The translations under genes were made by a program, and so were the position numbers. From Chryseobacterium ureilyticum (GTDB lineage Bacteria > Bacteroidota > Bacteroidia > Flavobacteriales > Weeksellaceae): 64,000 bases of DNA. The stretch covers positions 558,001 through 622,000 of the forward strand of contig NZ_FTOL01000003.1 of the NCBI RefSeq assembly GCF_900156735.1, given 5' to 3'. Of this stretch, positions 56,261-64,000 are shown in pieces. The notes below the pieces were generated by a model. It saw nothing but the letters and a program-made list of their open reading frames with translations, was not told where the DNA came from and did not search any database. Each line of letters starts with the position of its first letter. Positions within the stretch are counted from its first letter, which is position 1.

Positions 56261-57547
56261 ATGTCAGACAACAAAGTAATATTGAATTACGACGGTAATT
56301 CATATGAATATCCAATCGTGGATAGTACTATCGGAGACAGAGGGATTGATATTTCAAAATTAAGAGACCAGACAGGTTTAATCACTCTGGATTTAGGTTA
56401 CAAAAATACTGGAGCTACTATTAGCGACATCACTTACTTAGACGGAGATAAAGGAGAATTATTCTATAGAGGTTATCCTATCGAGCAAATTGCTGAGAAA
56501 TCTAACTTCACTGAAGTAATGTATCTTTTATTACATGGAGAATTACCTACTCAGGATCAATTTACTTCTTTCGACAACAACATTAAAAAATATAACTTCA
56601 TCGCAGACGAAATGAAAAAGATCATTGATGTTTTCCCTCGTTCTGCTCACCCTATGGGAGTTCTTTCTTCTATGACTTCTGCTTTAACAGCTTTCAACCC
56701 GAAGGCAGTTAACGTAAACTCTAAAGAAGAAATGGATCATGCTGCTGAGCTTATGATCGCTAAATTCTCTCACCTTTGTGCTTGGACTTACAGAAAAACT
56801 CAAGGTTTACCATTAAACCACGGTGATAATAACCTAAGCTACGTAGAAAACTTCTACAAAATGGCATTCAGACTACCAAACGCAGATTTCGAAATCGATC
56901 CGGTAGTTGTAAATGCATTAGATAAATTATTAATTCTTCACGCTGACCACGAGCAAAACTGTTCTACTTCTACAGTAAGAATGGTAGGTTCTGCTCACAC
57001 AGGTCTTTTCGCTTCTATCTCTGCTGGAGTATCAGCTCTTTGGGGACCACTTCACGGTGGTGCTAACCAGGCTGTAATCGAAATGCTTGAACTTATCGAG
57101 AAAGATGGTGGTGACGTATCTAAATATGTTGCTAAAGCTAAGGATAAGGGCGATAACTTCCGTTTAATGGGATTCGGACACAGAGTTTACAAAAACTTCG
57201 ATCCAAGAGCAAAAATTATCAAGAAAGCTGCTGATGATATCCTTAAAGCATTAGGTATCCAGGATAAAGCTCTAGACATTGCAATGCAGTTAGAAAGAGT
57301 AGCGCTTGAAGATGATTACTTCGTAGAAAGAAAACTATATCCAAACGTAGACTTCTATTCAGGTATCATCTACAGAGCTCTAGGAATTCCTACAGAAATG
57401 TTTACAGTAATGTTTGCTTTAGGAAGACTTCCGGGATGGATTTCTCAGTGGAAAGAAATGAGATTGAAAGGAGACCCAATCGGAAGACCAAGACAGGTTT
57501 ACCAAGGTGCTCAGGAAAGAAACTATATCGATATCGCAAGCAGATAA
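56261..57547 (+). CDS. gltA: Citrate synthase
   Basis: 428 residues; condenses oxaloacetate and acetyl-CoA in the TCA cycle. Type I/II hexameric-type signatures with the three catalytic residues: LHADHEQNCSTSTVRMVGS (His), GPLHGGANQAVIEML (His) and the Asp in PNVDFYSGIIYRALGI. MGFGHRVYKNFDPRAK is also typical. It ends at a strong terminator. Confidence 0.97.
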   Translation: MSDNKVILNYDGNSYEYPIVDSTIGDRGIDISKLRDQTGLITLDLGYKNTGATISDITYLDGDKGELFYRGYPIEQIAEKSNFTEVMYLLLHGELPTQDQFTSFDNNIKKYNFIADEMKKIIDVFPRSAHPMGVLSSMTSALTAFNPKAVNVNSKEEMDHAAELMIAKFSHLCAWTYRKTQGLPLNHGDNNLSYVENFYKMAFRLPNADFEIDPVVVNALDKLLILHADHEQNCSTSTVRMVGSAHTGLFASISAGVSALWGPLHGGANQAVIEMLELIEKDGGDVSKYVAKAKDKGDNFRLMGFGHRVYKNFDPRAKIIKKAADDILKALGIQDKALDIAMQLERVALEDDYFVERKLYPNVDFYSGIIYRALGIPTEMFTVMFALGRLPGWISQWKEMRLKGDPIGRPRQVYQGAQERNYIDIASR

Positions 57548-57570
57548 TATTTGCTTATACCATATCAAAA

Positions 57571-57597
57571 TCCCAAAGCTTGCTTTGGGATTTTTTT
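57571..57597 (+). terminator. Terminator of gltA
   Basis: TCCCAAAGC (57571-57579) pairs with GCTTTGGGA (57582-57590), then TTTTTTT. Confidence 0.9.
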
Positions 57598-57602
57598 ATA
57601 AT

Positions 57603-57628
57603 AAAAAAAACCTGCTTGAAAAAGCAGG
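57603..57628 (-). terminator. Terminator of the 54-codon peptide gene
   Basis: CCTGCTT (57611-57617) pairs with AAGCAGG (57622-57628) around GAAA; on the minus strand a run of eight T follows. The peptide stop is 10 bases before it. Confidence 0.85.
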
Positions 57629-57637
57629 TTCTTATAT

Positions 57638-57802
57638 TTATGGACACTGGCATCTGTCACATGTCCAGATATAACATTTACCGTTTTGATCCCATTCGCA
57701 ACATCTTCTTCCTGTTGAAATAGGAGCACCTCCCATTACAGACTTCTGTTGATCTCTTCCTAGCTTTTGTGCGTTTCTCAGCACTGAATTGTTTTTAGTC
57801 AT
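57638..57802 (-). CDS. Double-glycine leader peptide with six-Cys core
   Basis: A 54-residue precursor on the minus strand, short enough to be missed. The leader (1-25) ends LGRDQQKSVMGG; the core of 29 residues has six cysteines (RRCCEWDQNGKCY, WTCDRCQCP). It fits the same leader pattern as the two peptides at 14111-14783, though the cores differ. It lies between gltA and the polyamine operon and has its own terminator. No exporter or modifying enzyme is nearby. Its reading frame, leader and terminator together make it likely real. Confidence 0.7.
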   Translation of the reverse strand: MTKNNSVLRNAQKLGRDQQKSVMGGAPISTGRRCCEWDQNGKCYIWTCDRCQCP

Positions 57803-58064
57803 GATTTTGATTTTTGATGTTAATAGTAAGTTTTAAAATATATAATCTCGCGAAAATTATATCACTAATATAGGAATTTAAATTATAAAAATATCTGTTT
57901 TGTTGTGCTTATGTAGATGAAATATAGTATGTTGTAGATATTTGTATATGCTGAGTACTGTAGATGGCGTGATAGAAGGGAAAATTTACTAGAGGTCTTC
58001 AATTAAAGCATTTAAAATTAATATATAAAATAAACCAAAAGTTTTATAGGTAGAGACCTTTACT

Positions 58065-58072
58065 TATATTTG
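58065..58072 (+). promoter_or_regulatory. -7 element before the polyamine operon
   Basis: TATATTTG lies 19 bases before the first start codon. At the -33 spacing there is only TTTT (58042-58045), so the promoter is partly supported. Confidence 0.4.
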
Positions 58073-58091
58073 TAGTATTGCATAAATCTTT

Positions 58092-59006
58092 ATGAGACTA
58101 AACATTAAAAACGAAACGGGTAGGCTGAAGTCTGTAGTACTAGGTCAGCCTAATTCATTGGGACCGGTTCCCACACTAGAGGAAAGTTATGACGCTAAGT
58201 CATATTACTCAATCGAGAATAATATTTATCCTAAAGAAGAGGATATCATTAATGAAATGAACGCTTTTGAAGCTGTTCTAAAAAAGTATGACGTAGAAGT
58301 ATTACGTCCAAGCATCATTGAAGATTACAATCAGGTTTTTTCAAGAGATGTGGCATTTGTAATTGATGATAAGATGATCATTTCAAACGTGATTGCAGAC
58401 AGAGCTGATGAGCAGGAGGCATATAAAAGCGTTTTCGAAAAAGTTGCATGGAGAAAAATTATCAACCTTCCGGAAACAGCACATATTGAAGGTGGAGATG
58501 TTATCGTATGGAATGATTTTATTTTCATCGGAACATGCTTCAGCGAAGATTACAGAAACTATAAGACGGCAAGAACCAACGAGTATGCCATCGAAATATT
58601 AAAAGAATATTTTCCTAAGAAAAGAATTATCGATCTTGAACTGAAAAAGAATGATAAAGTTCCGTTTGAAGGAATTCTTCACTTAGATTGTACTTTCAAT
58701 CCTGTAGGTGAAGACAAATGTATTATCTACAAAAATGGTTTCGTAGACGAGAGTGATTATCGTTTAATCATTGACATTTTCGGAGAAGAAAACTGTTTCC
58801 ACATCAATGATGAAGAAATGTTTGAAATGTTCCCGAATATCTTCTCTATCTCTCCTGATATAGTAGTCTCGGACAAAGCATTCACAAGAATGAACAATCA
58901 TTTAAGAAACGAATGGGGAATGACTGTTGAAGAAATTCCTTACAGAGAAATCTCTAAAATGGGAGGCTTACTGAGATGTTCTACTATGCCGCTTGTAAGA
59001 GAGTAA
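58092..59006 (+). CDS. Amidinotransferase-like (guanidine-modifying) enzyme
   Basis: 304 residues of the pentein/guanidine-modifying superfamily, soluble. The fold is visible by ETGRLKSVVLGQP, the EGGD motif (IEGGDVIVWN), the catalytic His197 in LHLDCTFNPV, and the nucleophile Cys296 in LLRCSTMPLV. Family members are arginine/glycine amidinotransferases, dimethylarginine hydrolases and related hydrolases; which reaction it does cannot be told from motifs. It is the first gene of a tight operon that goes on with CtlX-like, SpeD and membrane genes, so an arginine/agmatine-related substrate that leads to polyamine is plausible (inference). 51 bases to the next gene. Confidence 0.8.
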   Translation: MRLNIKNETGRLKSVVLGQPNSLGPVPTLEESYDAKSYYSIENNIYPKEEDIINEMNAFEAVLKKYDVEVLRPSIIEDYNQVFSRDVAFVIDDKMIISNVIADRADEQEAYKSVFEKVAWRKIINLPETAHIEGGDVIVWNDFIFIGTCFSEDYRNYKTARTNEYAIEILKEYFPKKRIIDLELKKNDKVPFEGILHLDCTFNPVGEDKCIIYKNGFVDESDYRLIIDIFGEENCFHINDEEMFEMFPNIFSISPDIVVSDKAFTRMNNHLRNEWGMTVEEIPYREISKMGGLLRCSTMPLVRE

Positions 59007-59057
59007 TAGGTTGTAGAGTAGAAGAGTTTTAAATCTTTTAATTTTTAATTCAAAAAA

Positions 59058-59981
59058 ATGCAAACAACAGATACAGTATTAATGATAGAACCGATTGCAT
59101 TCGGTTACAACGCAGAAACTGCGAAAAATAATTACTTTCAGGTAGAACAGACAGGTTCTGATATTCAGTCAAAAGCTTTGGCTGAGTTCAATACTTTTGT
59201 AGGAAAACTGAGAGGAAAAGGAATCAATGTAATCACCATTAAAGATACATTAGACCCTCATACTCCGGATTCTATTTTCCCTAATAACTGGGTAAGCTTC
59301 CATAAAGACGGGAAAGTGGTTTTATATCCCATGTTCGCATCCAACAGAAGAGTAGAAAGAAGAGATGATATTCTTGAAAGCATCAAAGCTCAGGGATTTG
59401 ATATTACTGAAATAGACGACTGGTCTTTCCCGGAAACACAGGGACATTTCCTTGAAGGAACAGGAAGTATGATTTTTGATCACGATAATAAGATTGCTTA
59501 CGGTTCAGTTTCTTTGAGACTGGATGAGAACTTATTCAGAGAATTCTGTGAGAAATATGGGTTTACACCAATCGTTTTCCATTCTTATCAGACAGTAGGA
59601 ACAGAAAGACTTCCAATTTACCATACCAACGTAATGATGTGTGTAGCGGATAAATTTGTTGTTATTTGTCTTGACTGTATCGATGATGAACTGGAAAGAG
59701 AAAAAGTAATTGAAACGATTAAAAACTCAGGTAAGGAAATCGTTGAAATCTCTGAAGAACAAATGCAGCAGTTTGCAGGAAACATGCTTCAGGTTCAAAA
59801 TAAAGAAGGGGAAAAGTTTTTGGTAATGAGCCAAACTGCTTATCAGTCTTTAACACCGGAACAGGTTTCAGCTATTGAAAAACACTGTGAAATCATTTAT
59901 TCAGACCTTAATACCATTGAAGTAAATGGAGGTGGAAGTGCAAGATGTATGCTTGCAGAAGTATTTCTTCCAAAAAAATAA
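59058..59981 (+). CDS. ctlX: CtlX-like guanidine/ureido hydrolase
   Basis: 307 residues of the same superfamily, arginine-deiminase-like. FPNNWVSFHKDGKVVLYPMFASNRRVERR, GQGHFLEGTGSMIFD-type (here TQGHFLEGTGSM), IYHTNVMMCVADKF and the nucleophile Cys297 in GGGSARCMLAEVF are present. It matches the family named citrulline utilization hydrolase CtlX. Literature function is limited, so the symbol is given with reserve. It is 20 bases from the TTG start of speD and shares the operon. Confidence 0.75.
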   Translation: MQTTDTVLMIEPIAFGYNAETAKNNYFQVEQTGSDIQSKALAEFNTFVGKLRGKGINVITIKDTLDPHTPDSIFPNNWVSFHKDGKVVLYPMFASNRRVERRDDILESIKAQGFDITEIDDWSFPETQGHFLEGTGSMIFDHDNKIAYGSVSLRLDENLFREFCEKYGFTPIVFHSYQTVGTERLPIYHTNVMMCVADKFVVICLDCIDDELEREKVIETIKNSGKEIVEISEEQMQQFAGNMLQVQNKEGEKFLVMSQTAYQSLTPEQVSAIEKHCEIIYSDLNTIEVNGGGSARCMLAEVFLPKK

Positions 59982-60001
59982 TATATTTACGAAAAAATTA
60001 A

Positions 60002-60361
60002 TTGAACCCATTATCAAATAAAGGTTTACATATTCTTCTGACTTTGGAAACAGAGTCAGAAGATTTGTTAATAGACAGTAACAGTTTCCTTGCATTCACA
60101 GAGAAGATGCTTGAAACTAAAGAAGTGGAAATCGTAGGGATTACCAATCATATTTTTGAGAATCAAAGTTTTACTTCGGCGGTTTGCCTTAAAGAGTCAC
60201 ATCTTTGCATCCATACATGGCCGGAGTTTAAACAACTTACCTTTGATGTATTTCTTTGCAATTATACTCAGGACAATACAGCAAAAGTAGAGCAGATTGC
60301 TGATGAAGTGGTTCAATATTTTAAAGCTAATACCATTCAGAAACACAAAATTTACAGATAA
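60002..60361 (+). CDS. speD: S-adenosylmethionine decarboxylase proenzyme
   Basis: 119 residues with a TTG start (no ATG nearby upstream; the reading fits the family length of about 120). It makes dcSAM, the aminopropyl donor of polyamine synthesis. The class 1B pattern is complete: self-cleavage between Glu65 and Ser66 (KESHLCIHTWPE) leaves a pyruvoyl group on Ser66; the processing His71 and the catalytic Cys86 (DVFLC) lie at exactly the spacing (S to H +5, H to C +15) of the Thermotoga-type enzyme. So it should be active. It lies one base before the DUF4178 gene, apart from a classical speE. Confidence 0.92.
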   Translation: MNPLSNKGLHILLTLETESEDLLIDSNSFLAFTEKMLETKEVEIVGITNHIFENQSFTSAVCLKESHLCIHTWPEFKQLTFDVFLCNYTQDNTAKVEQIADEVVQYFKANTIQKHKIYR

Positions 60362-60362
60362 A

Positions 60363-61829
60363 ATGGATCACATTTGTCCCATTTGTAAAACCAATAACAA
60401 CCAGATGGCAATTGATTTTGCCATTGAAGAATTTATCTGCAGTCATTGTAAAAATCTCATTTCATCAGAAGGAATCTCTGTTAAGAAAAAGAAGGTCAAA
60501 GAACCTGTAGAAAATGTTGTATTGGAAGTAGGGAGTAAAGGCATACTTTACGGTACAGAATATTGGGTGATCAATATTGTCATCAAAAAATACGGTTCAG
60601 ATACCTTTTGGCGGGAATATACCTTGAAAGACCGTGCCGGGAATAACATTTATCTTAGCGAAAGTGACGGACATTGGGTTTTTCTTCGTCAGGGAGATTT
60701 TAAATTGATAGAATATCAATATTATGTTGAAGCTGACGGAAAAAAATACAGATGGTATGAAACCACTCCATGCACAGTTCATGCTGCATCCGGCTTTTTT
60801 GAAGATAAGCTTCCGTTTGGTTTAAGTACCTATAAAGAATATGTAAACGGGACAGAAATGGTTTCCTGTGAGCAATACGGAAATGAATTTCAGTTTTTCA
60901 AAGGAAATCATATTTCAAAATCTGTAATAAAAAGAGCTTTTGGAATTACAGGTATGCCGTTTTATACAGGAATAGGGATTGTACAGCCTTTTTACTATAA
61001 CGTCAAGCAATGTATCAATATCATGGCAATTACAGCTTTACTGATATGTTTACTTCAGCTTTATACCGTTACATCAAGAAGTAATCAGACTGTATTTGAA
61101 CAGACCATTGCTTTTGAGGACGTGAACGACAAAGAACTGGTGAGTAAAAGCTTTACTCTCTCAGGAGGTTCTGCTCCGTTAAAAGTAAATCTTTTCTCTG
61201 ATGTGGATAACTCCTGGGCTAACGTAGGCCTTGGACTGGTGAATGAAAAGACCAATGAAGTGATTTATGCTACAAAGGATATTGAACGCTATTCAGGTTT
61301 TGAAGACGGAGAAAGTTGGAGCGAGGGAAGTCAGAGCGAAAATTTCAATATGTGCGGTATTCCTCAGGGAGCCTATCATTTTATTGTTTCGGCAGAAAAA
61401 GAAGGCGGAGGCAAAAATCCGTTTCAGTCGGGATACAGACCTGAAAATGGAGATTTCTCTGTTATTCAAAATACAACAGGAACTTTCTTTCTTAAAAATG
61501 ATAAGGATAAAAGTATCGAAACTTTTACAGATAAAGAGTCCTTGAAAAATGAAATTATATCGAGAACAGGGCTCCAGAATACTGAAAAAGAAATGAATAA
61601 AATGGATTCCATACTTGTGAATATGCCGCCTAATTATGATTACACAGCCAATGGCGAGAAAAACCTAAGTGTTAATATAAAAGCTACATGGTTACCGGTT
61701 TCATTTTGGAATTTTGGTATTGTTATCTTCATTTTGGCTTTGTTTACCGTAGCAAGTTATATCGCTAAAAGTATTTTTGAAAGCAGTAAATGGAACAATA
61801 GCTCAAATTCACCTTATTCTACTAATTAA
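60363..61829 (+). CDS. DUF4178 membrane protein with N-terminal zinc ribbon
   Basis: 488 residues from the ATG at 60363, one base after the speD stop; an earlier start would lie inside speD. An N-terminal zinc ribbon has C5xxC8 and C26xxC29. A DUF4178-type domain (about 50-190) follows, with two blocks of GSKGILYGTEYWVINIV and similar beta structure. TM1 (about 219-236) leads into a beta-rich extracytoplasmic part (about 240-455) and TM2 (about 455-475). DUF4178 genes recur next to DUF350 and spermidine-synthase-like genes in other bacteria; I recall this from work on PspA-type membrane stress partners. Role unknown; a cytoplasmic sensor that signals across the membrane is a fair guess. Confidence 0.75.
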   Translation: MDHICPICKTNNNQMAIDFAIEEFICSHCKNLISSEGISVKKKKVKEPVENVVLEVGSKGILYGTEYWVINIVIKKYGSDTFWREYTLKDRAGNNIYLSESDGHWVFLRQGDFKLIEYQYYVEADGKKYRWYETTPCTVHAASGFFEDKLPFGLSTYKEYVNGTEMVSCEQYGNEFQFFKGNHISKSVIKRAFGITGMPFYTGIGIVQPFYYNVKQCINIMAITALLICLLQLYTVTSRSNQTVFEQTIAFEDVNDKELVSKSFTLSGGSAPLKVNLFSDVDNSWANVGLGLVNEKTNEVIYATKDIERYSGFEDGESWSEGSQSENFNMCGIPQGAYHFIVSAEKEGGGKNPFQSGYRPENGDFSVIQNTTGTFFLKNDKDKSIETFTDKESLKNEIISRTGLQNTEKEMNKMDSILVNMPPNYDYTANGEKNLSVNIKATWLPVSFWNFGIVIFILALFTVASYIAKSIFESSKWNNSSNSPYSTN

Positions 61830-61832
61830 GCG

Positions 61833-62024
61833 ATGGAAAGATTAATTAATTACATCAGAGACAACTGGATGCTCTTTGCCATCGGAGGATTTTTCTTAGG
61901 ATGGTTCGTTTATCTGACATTTACAGGAAATCAATTCTGTGATTGCGTAAAAACAGAAAACTATCGGGACGGAACCACAAGAAGCCATTCCAGAACAGGA
62001 TTTTACAGATACTATCACAAATAA
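61833..62024 (+). CDS. Small single-span membrane protein
   Basis: 63 residues: a short cytoplasmic N-terminus, one membrane segment (about 13-31), then a CDC pair (QFCDCVKTE) and a basic tail. It lies 3 bases after the DUF4178 gene and 13 before DUF350. Position in the tight operon and a good start make it a real gene. No family is recognised. Confidence 0.65.
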   Translation: MERLINYIRDNWMLFAIGGFFLGWFVYLTFTGNQFCDCVKTENYRDGTTRSHSRTGFYRYYHK

Positions 62025-62037
62025 AAAAATTAAAACT

Positions 62038-62253
62038 ATGGACAATATTAATCTAATACCTATATTCAATTCAGTTCTATATTCATTCCTGGGAATTGCT
62101 ATTTTACTGATCTGTTATTTCATCATTGAGAAATTAACACCGGAAAAAACATGGCATGAGATCGCTCAGAATAAAAATATAGCTTTGGCTATCGTTTTCG
62201 GGGCATTTATCATCGGTATTTCAATGATTATAAGCGCTGCGATTCATGGATAA
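62038..62253 (+). CDS. DUF350 family membrane protein
   Basis: 71 residues with two membrane segments (about 11-30 and 46-68) joined by a polar loop IEKLTPEKTWHEIAQNKN. This is the DUF350 (YjfL-like) half-unit. In E. coli yjfL is near pspA-like yjfJ and a glutathionylspermidine synthase homologue. It overlaps the next gene by 8 bases (ATG within its last codons). Confidence 0.85.
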   Translation: MDNINLIPIFNSVLYSFLGIAILLICYFIIEKLTPEKTWHEIAQNKNIALAIVFGAFIIGISMIISAAIHG

Positions 62254-63760
62254 GAAGAGGATTCCTCTTGAACTGCTTTTACTGTTTTCTGTTTTTGTCA
62301 TTGCGACATGTGGATTGATCTATGAATTGGTGGCTGGTGCATTGGCAAGTTATCTTTTGGGAGACTCTGTCAAACAGTTTTCCTTTATCATTGGCGTCTA
62401 TCTGTTTTCTATGGGAGTAGGCTCCTACCTGGCAAAATTCATCAAGGGAAACCTTATTGATAAGTTCGTAGAAATTGAAATTCTGGTAGGAATTGTAGGA
62501 GGGATAAGTTCCGTGGTGCTGTTTATTCTCTTCAATACACTGGCTCATTTTGAGGCGGTTCTTTACCTGTTTGTATTTTTTACCGGATGTTTAGTGGGAG
62601 TTGAAATCCCGCTGTTGATGAATATTCTTAAAGACAGAATAGGTTTCAAAGATTTAGTGTCTAATGTTTTTGCCTTTGATTATATCGGGGCGCTTTTGGC
62701 ATCAATCTTATTTCCATTGGTGCTTATTCCACATCTTGGAATTGTAAAAACACCTTTATTCTTTGGATTGATCAATGTTTCAATTGCAATATTTCTGTGT
62801 TTTTACCTTAAAAAAGAACTTTCAAAACCTATATTTTTAAAGATAAAATCTATAGGAGCCTTTTTACTTCTTCTCGCTCTTTTTATTTTTTCGGATACCA
62901 TCCTTTCTTATTCTGAAGAGAAGTTATATGGTGAAAATATTGTTTATACAAAAAGCTCTCCCTATCAAAGAATTGTTTTGACGAGAAATAACAGGGAATT
63001 CAGATTATATTTAAATAATAACTTACAGTTTTCTTCTACCGATGAATACCGTTATCATGAAGCATTGGTACATCCTGCGATGTCAATGGCTAAGAATATT
63101 GATAATGTCCTGATTTTAGGTGGCGGCGATGGTTTTGCTGTCCGCGAAGTTCTGAAGTATAAAGAAGTAAAAAAAATAACGCTCGTAGATCTTGACGGAG
63201 AAATGACAGATTTCTTCAAAACCAATGAAACGATGCGAAGACTGAATCAAAGTTCATTATCAAGATCCAAAGTGGAAGTTATCAACAAAGATGCTTATAT
63301 CTGGGTAAAGGAGAACAAGAAGAAATATGATGTCATTATTATAGACTTTCCGGATCCCTCCAACTACAGCTTAGGGAAACTATATTCATTACAATTTTAC
63401 AAAGAGCTTGAGAGACTGACAACTCCGGAAACTAAAATTGTAGTTCAAACGACTTCGCCTTACTTTGCTCCAAAATCTTTTTGGTGTATAGAAAAAACAA
63501 TGAACCAGATTTTCCCTTTTACATCAGCATATCATACCTATGTACCATCATTTGGAGAATGGGGATTTTCAATGGCTTCATTTGAGCCTGTCAATAATAA
63601 GATTTACAGGAGAATTTCTAATCTGAAGTATTATGATTATGATTTTTCACAATTATCATACTTTAATAAAGATATGAAAGTCAATGATGTTGAGGTTAAC
63701 CGTCTGGATAATCAGATATTAGTTCGTTATTTCGATGAAGAGTGGGGAAAAGTACAGTAG
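62246..63760 (+). CDS. Membrane-fused polyamine aminopropyltransferase (SpeE-like)
   Basis: 504 residues. The first 215 residues have about seven membrane segments; the C-terminal half is a spermidine-synthase domain. It shows the SAM-binding motif GGGDG at 292-296, D315/D317 (VDLDGE), and the catalytic pair D367-x-x-D370 (IIDFPDPSN), plus YHEALVHPAM (in SpeE the same place is YHE-x-x-x-HP). So it is likely to use dcSAM made by the speD product. The acceptor could be putrescine, or a membrane lipid or protein amine, since the enzyme is embedded; this is open. Translationally coupled to DUF350 and to the next gene (26-base overlap). Confidence 0.85.
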   Translation: MDKKRIPLELLLLFSVFVIATCGLIYELVAGALASYLLGDSVKQFSFIIGVYLFSMGVGSYLAKFIKGNLIDKFVEIEILVGIVGGISSVVLFILFNTLAHFEAVLYLFVFFTGCLVGVEIPLLMNILKDRIGFKDLVSNVFAFDYIGALLASILFPLVLIPHLGIVKTPLFFGLINVSIAIFLCFYLKKELSKPIFLKIKSIGAFLLLLALFIFSDTILSYSEEKLYGENIVYTKSSPYQRIVLTRNNREFRLYLNNNLQFSSTDEYRYHEALVHPAMSMAKNIDNVLILGGGDGFAVREVLKYKEVKKITLVDLDGEMTDFFKTNETMRRLNQSSLSRSKVEVINKDAYIWVKENKKKYDVIIIDFPDPSNYSLGKLYSLQFYKELERLTTPETKIVVQTTSPYFAPKSFWCIEKTMNQIFPFTSAYHTYVPSFGEWGFSMASFEPVNNKIYRRISNLKYYDYDFSQLSYFNKDMKVNDVEVNRLDNQILVRYFDEEWGKVQ

Positions 63761-64000
63761 GAAAGATTTCCTGAAAACATTGCTATTAGGTGGCATGGTG
63801 CTCCCTTTTCTGCAATACTGCGGAAAGAAGGTGAAGTCTCTGTTACTGAAAATAACCGGAACCGATCATGTTTTGGGGCATAAACTATGGGCTAAGGATT
63901 TTCCACAATTTTCAGAAGTTATCCACACAAAGTATCTTATTGTTGGCGGTGGAATCTCAGGACTTTCTGCATGCAGATTTTTTAATCAGAATAATGAGAA
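63735..64000 (+). CDS. FAD-dependent oxidoreductase, N-terminal part, cut by window end
   Basis: Only the first 88 codons are in the window; the frame stays open at 64000. The N-terminus has a Tat-like signal (SRKDFLKTLLLGG; SRRxFLK with the second Arg as Lys) and a possible lipobox near Cys29 (LQYC). A dinucleotide-binding motif follows (YLIVGGGISGLSACRFF, G71-x-G73-x-x-G76). It is therefore an FAD-dependent oxidoreductase (amine-oxidase-like type) translocated folded across the membrane. The start at 63735 overlaps the aminopropyltransferase gene by 26 bases. A polyamine-oxidising role is inference from context. Confidence 0.72.
   Translation, partial: MKSGEKYSRKDFLKTLLLGGMVLPFLQYCGKKVKSLLLKITGTDHVLGHKLWAKDFPQFSEVIHTKYLIVGGGISGLSACRFFNQNNE

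Overview
The window looks like a chromosomal segment of a Flavobacteriia bacterium, most likely Chryseobacterium or a close Weeksellaceae relative. This is an inference. It rests on AT-rich DNA, promoters of the Bacteroidetes type (TTTG, about 19 bases, TAnnTTTG), A-rich start contexts without Shine-Dalgarno sequences, GLPGLI-family proteins, SusC/BtuB-like iron uptake and double-glycine leader peptides. I saw no rRNA, tRNA, CRISPR array, prophage or insertion sequence.

Left part (1-19075): an alanine-rich lipoprotein; a minus-strand run (rmuC, a small membrane protein, a membrane-bound LytTR regulator, a CPBP protease, a TrmH-type methyltransferase); a two-component system (5209-7242); and a heavy-metal RND efflux operon (7673-13217), separated from the two-component system by a cluster of REP-like palindromes. 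Then come a DUF5995 protein, two head-to-head double-glycine leader peptides with six-cysteine cores, a YciI-like protein, pncB, dps and a large membrane glycosyltransferase-like protein.

Middle (19184-54074): the str/S10/spc/alpha ribosomal block, but split. rpsL-rpsG-fusA-rpsJ ends at a strong terminator. About 17.7 kb of unrelated genes follow: GLPGLI, a TonB receptor/lipoprotein/PepSY/iron permease group, unknown envelope proteins, a glpD-glpK-glpF-porin operon with divergent glpR, and a small 4-Cys secreted peptide with a second GLPGLI protein. rplC then restarts from its own promoter with a leader hairpin, and 28 genes run to rplQ. Three gaps inside that run carry structured or repetitive DNA. 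tuf is not present.

Right part (54170-64000): an MliC-like lipoprotein, eno, gltA, a third six-cysteine double-glycine peptide of 54 codons, and a tightly packed plus-strand operon. The operon encodes two guanidine-modifying-superfamily enzymes (amidinotransferase-like and CtlX-like), an S-adenosylmethionine decarboxylase (SpeD), a DUF4178 zinc-ribbon membrane protein, a 63-residue single-span protein, a DUF350 protein, a membrane-fused aminopropyltransferase, and the start of an FAD-dependent oxidoreductase with a Tat-like signal, cut by the window end. This polyamine/membrane operon is the best candidate for an incompletely described system: dcSAM made by SpeD could feed an aminopropyl transfer at the membrane.
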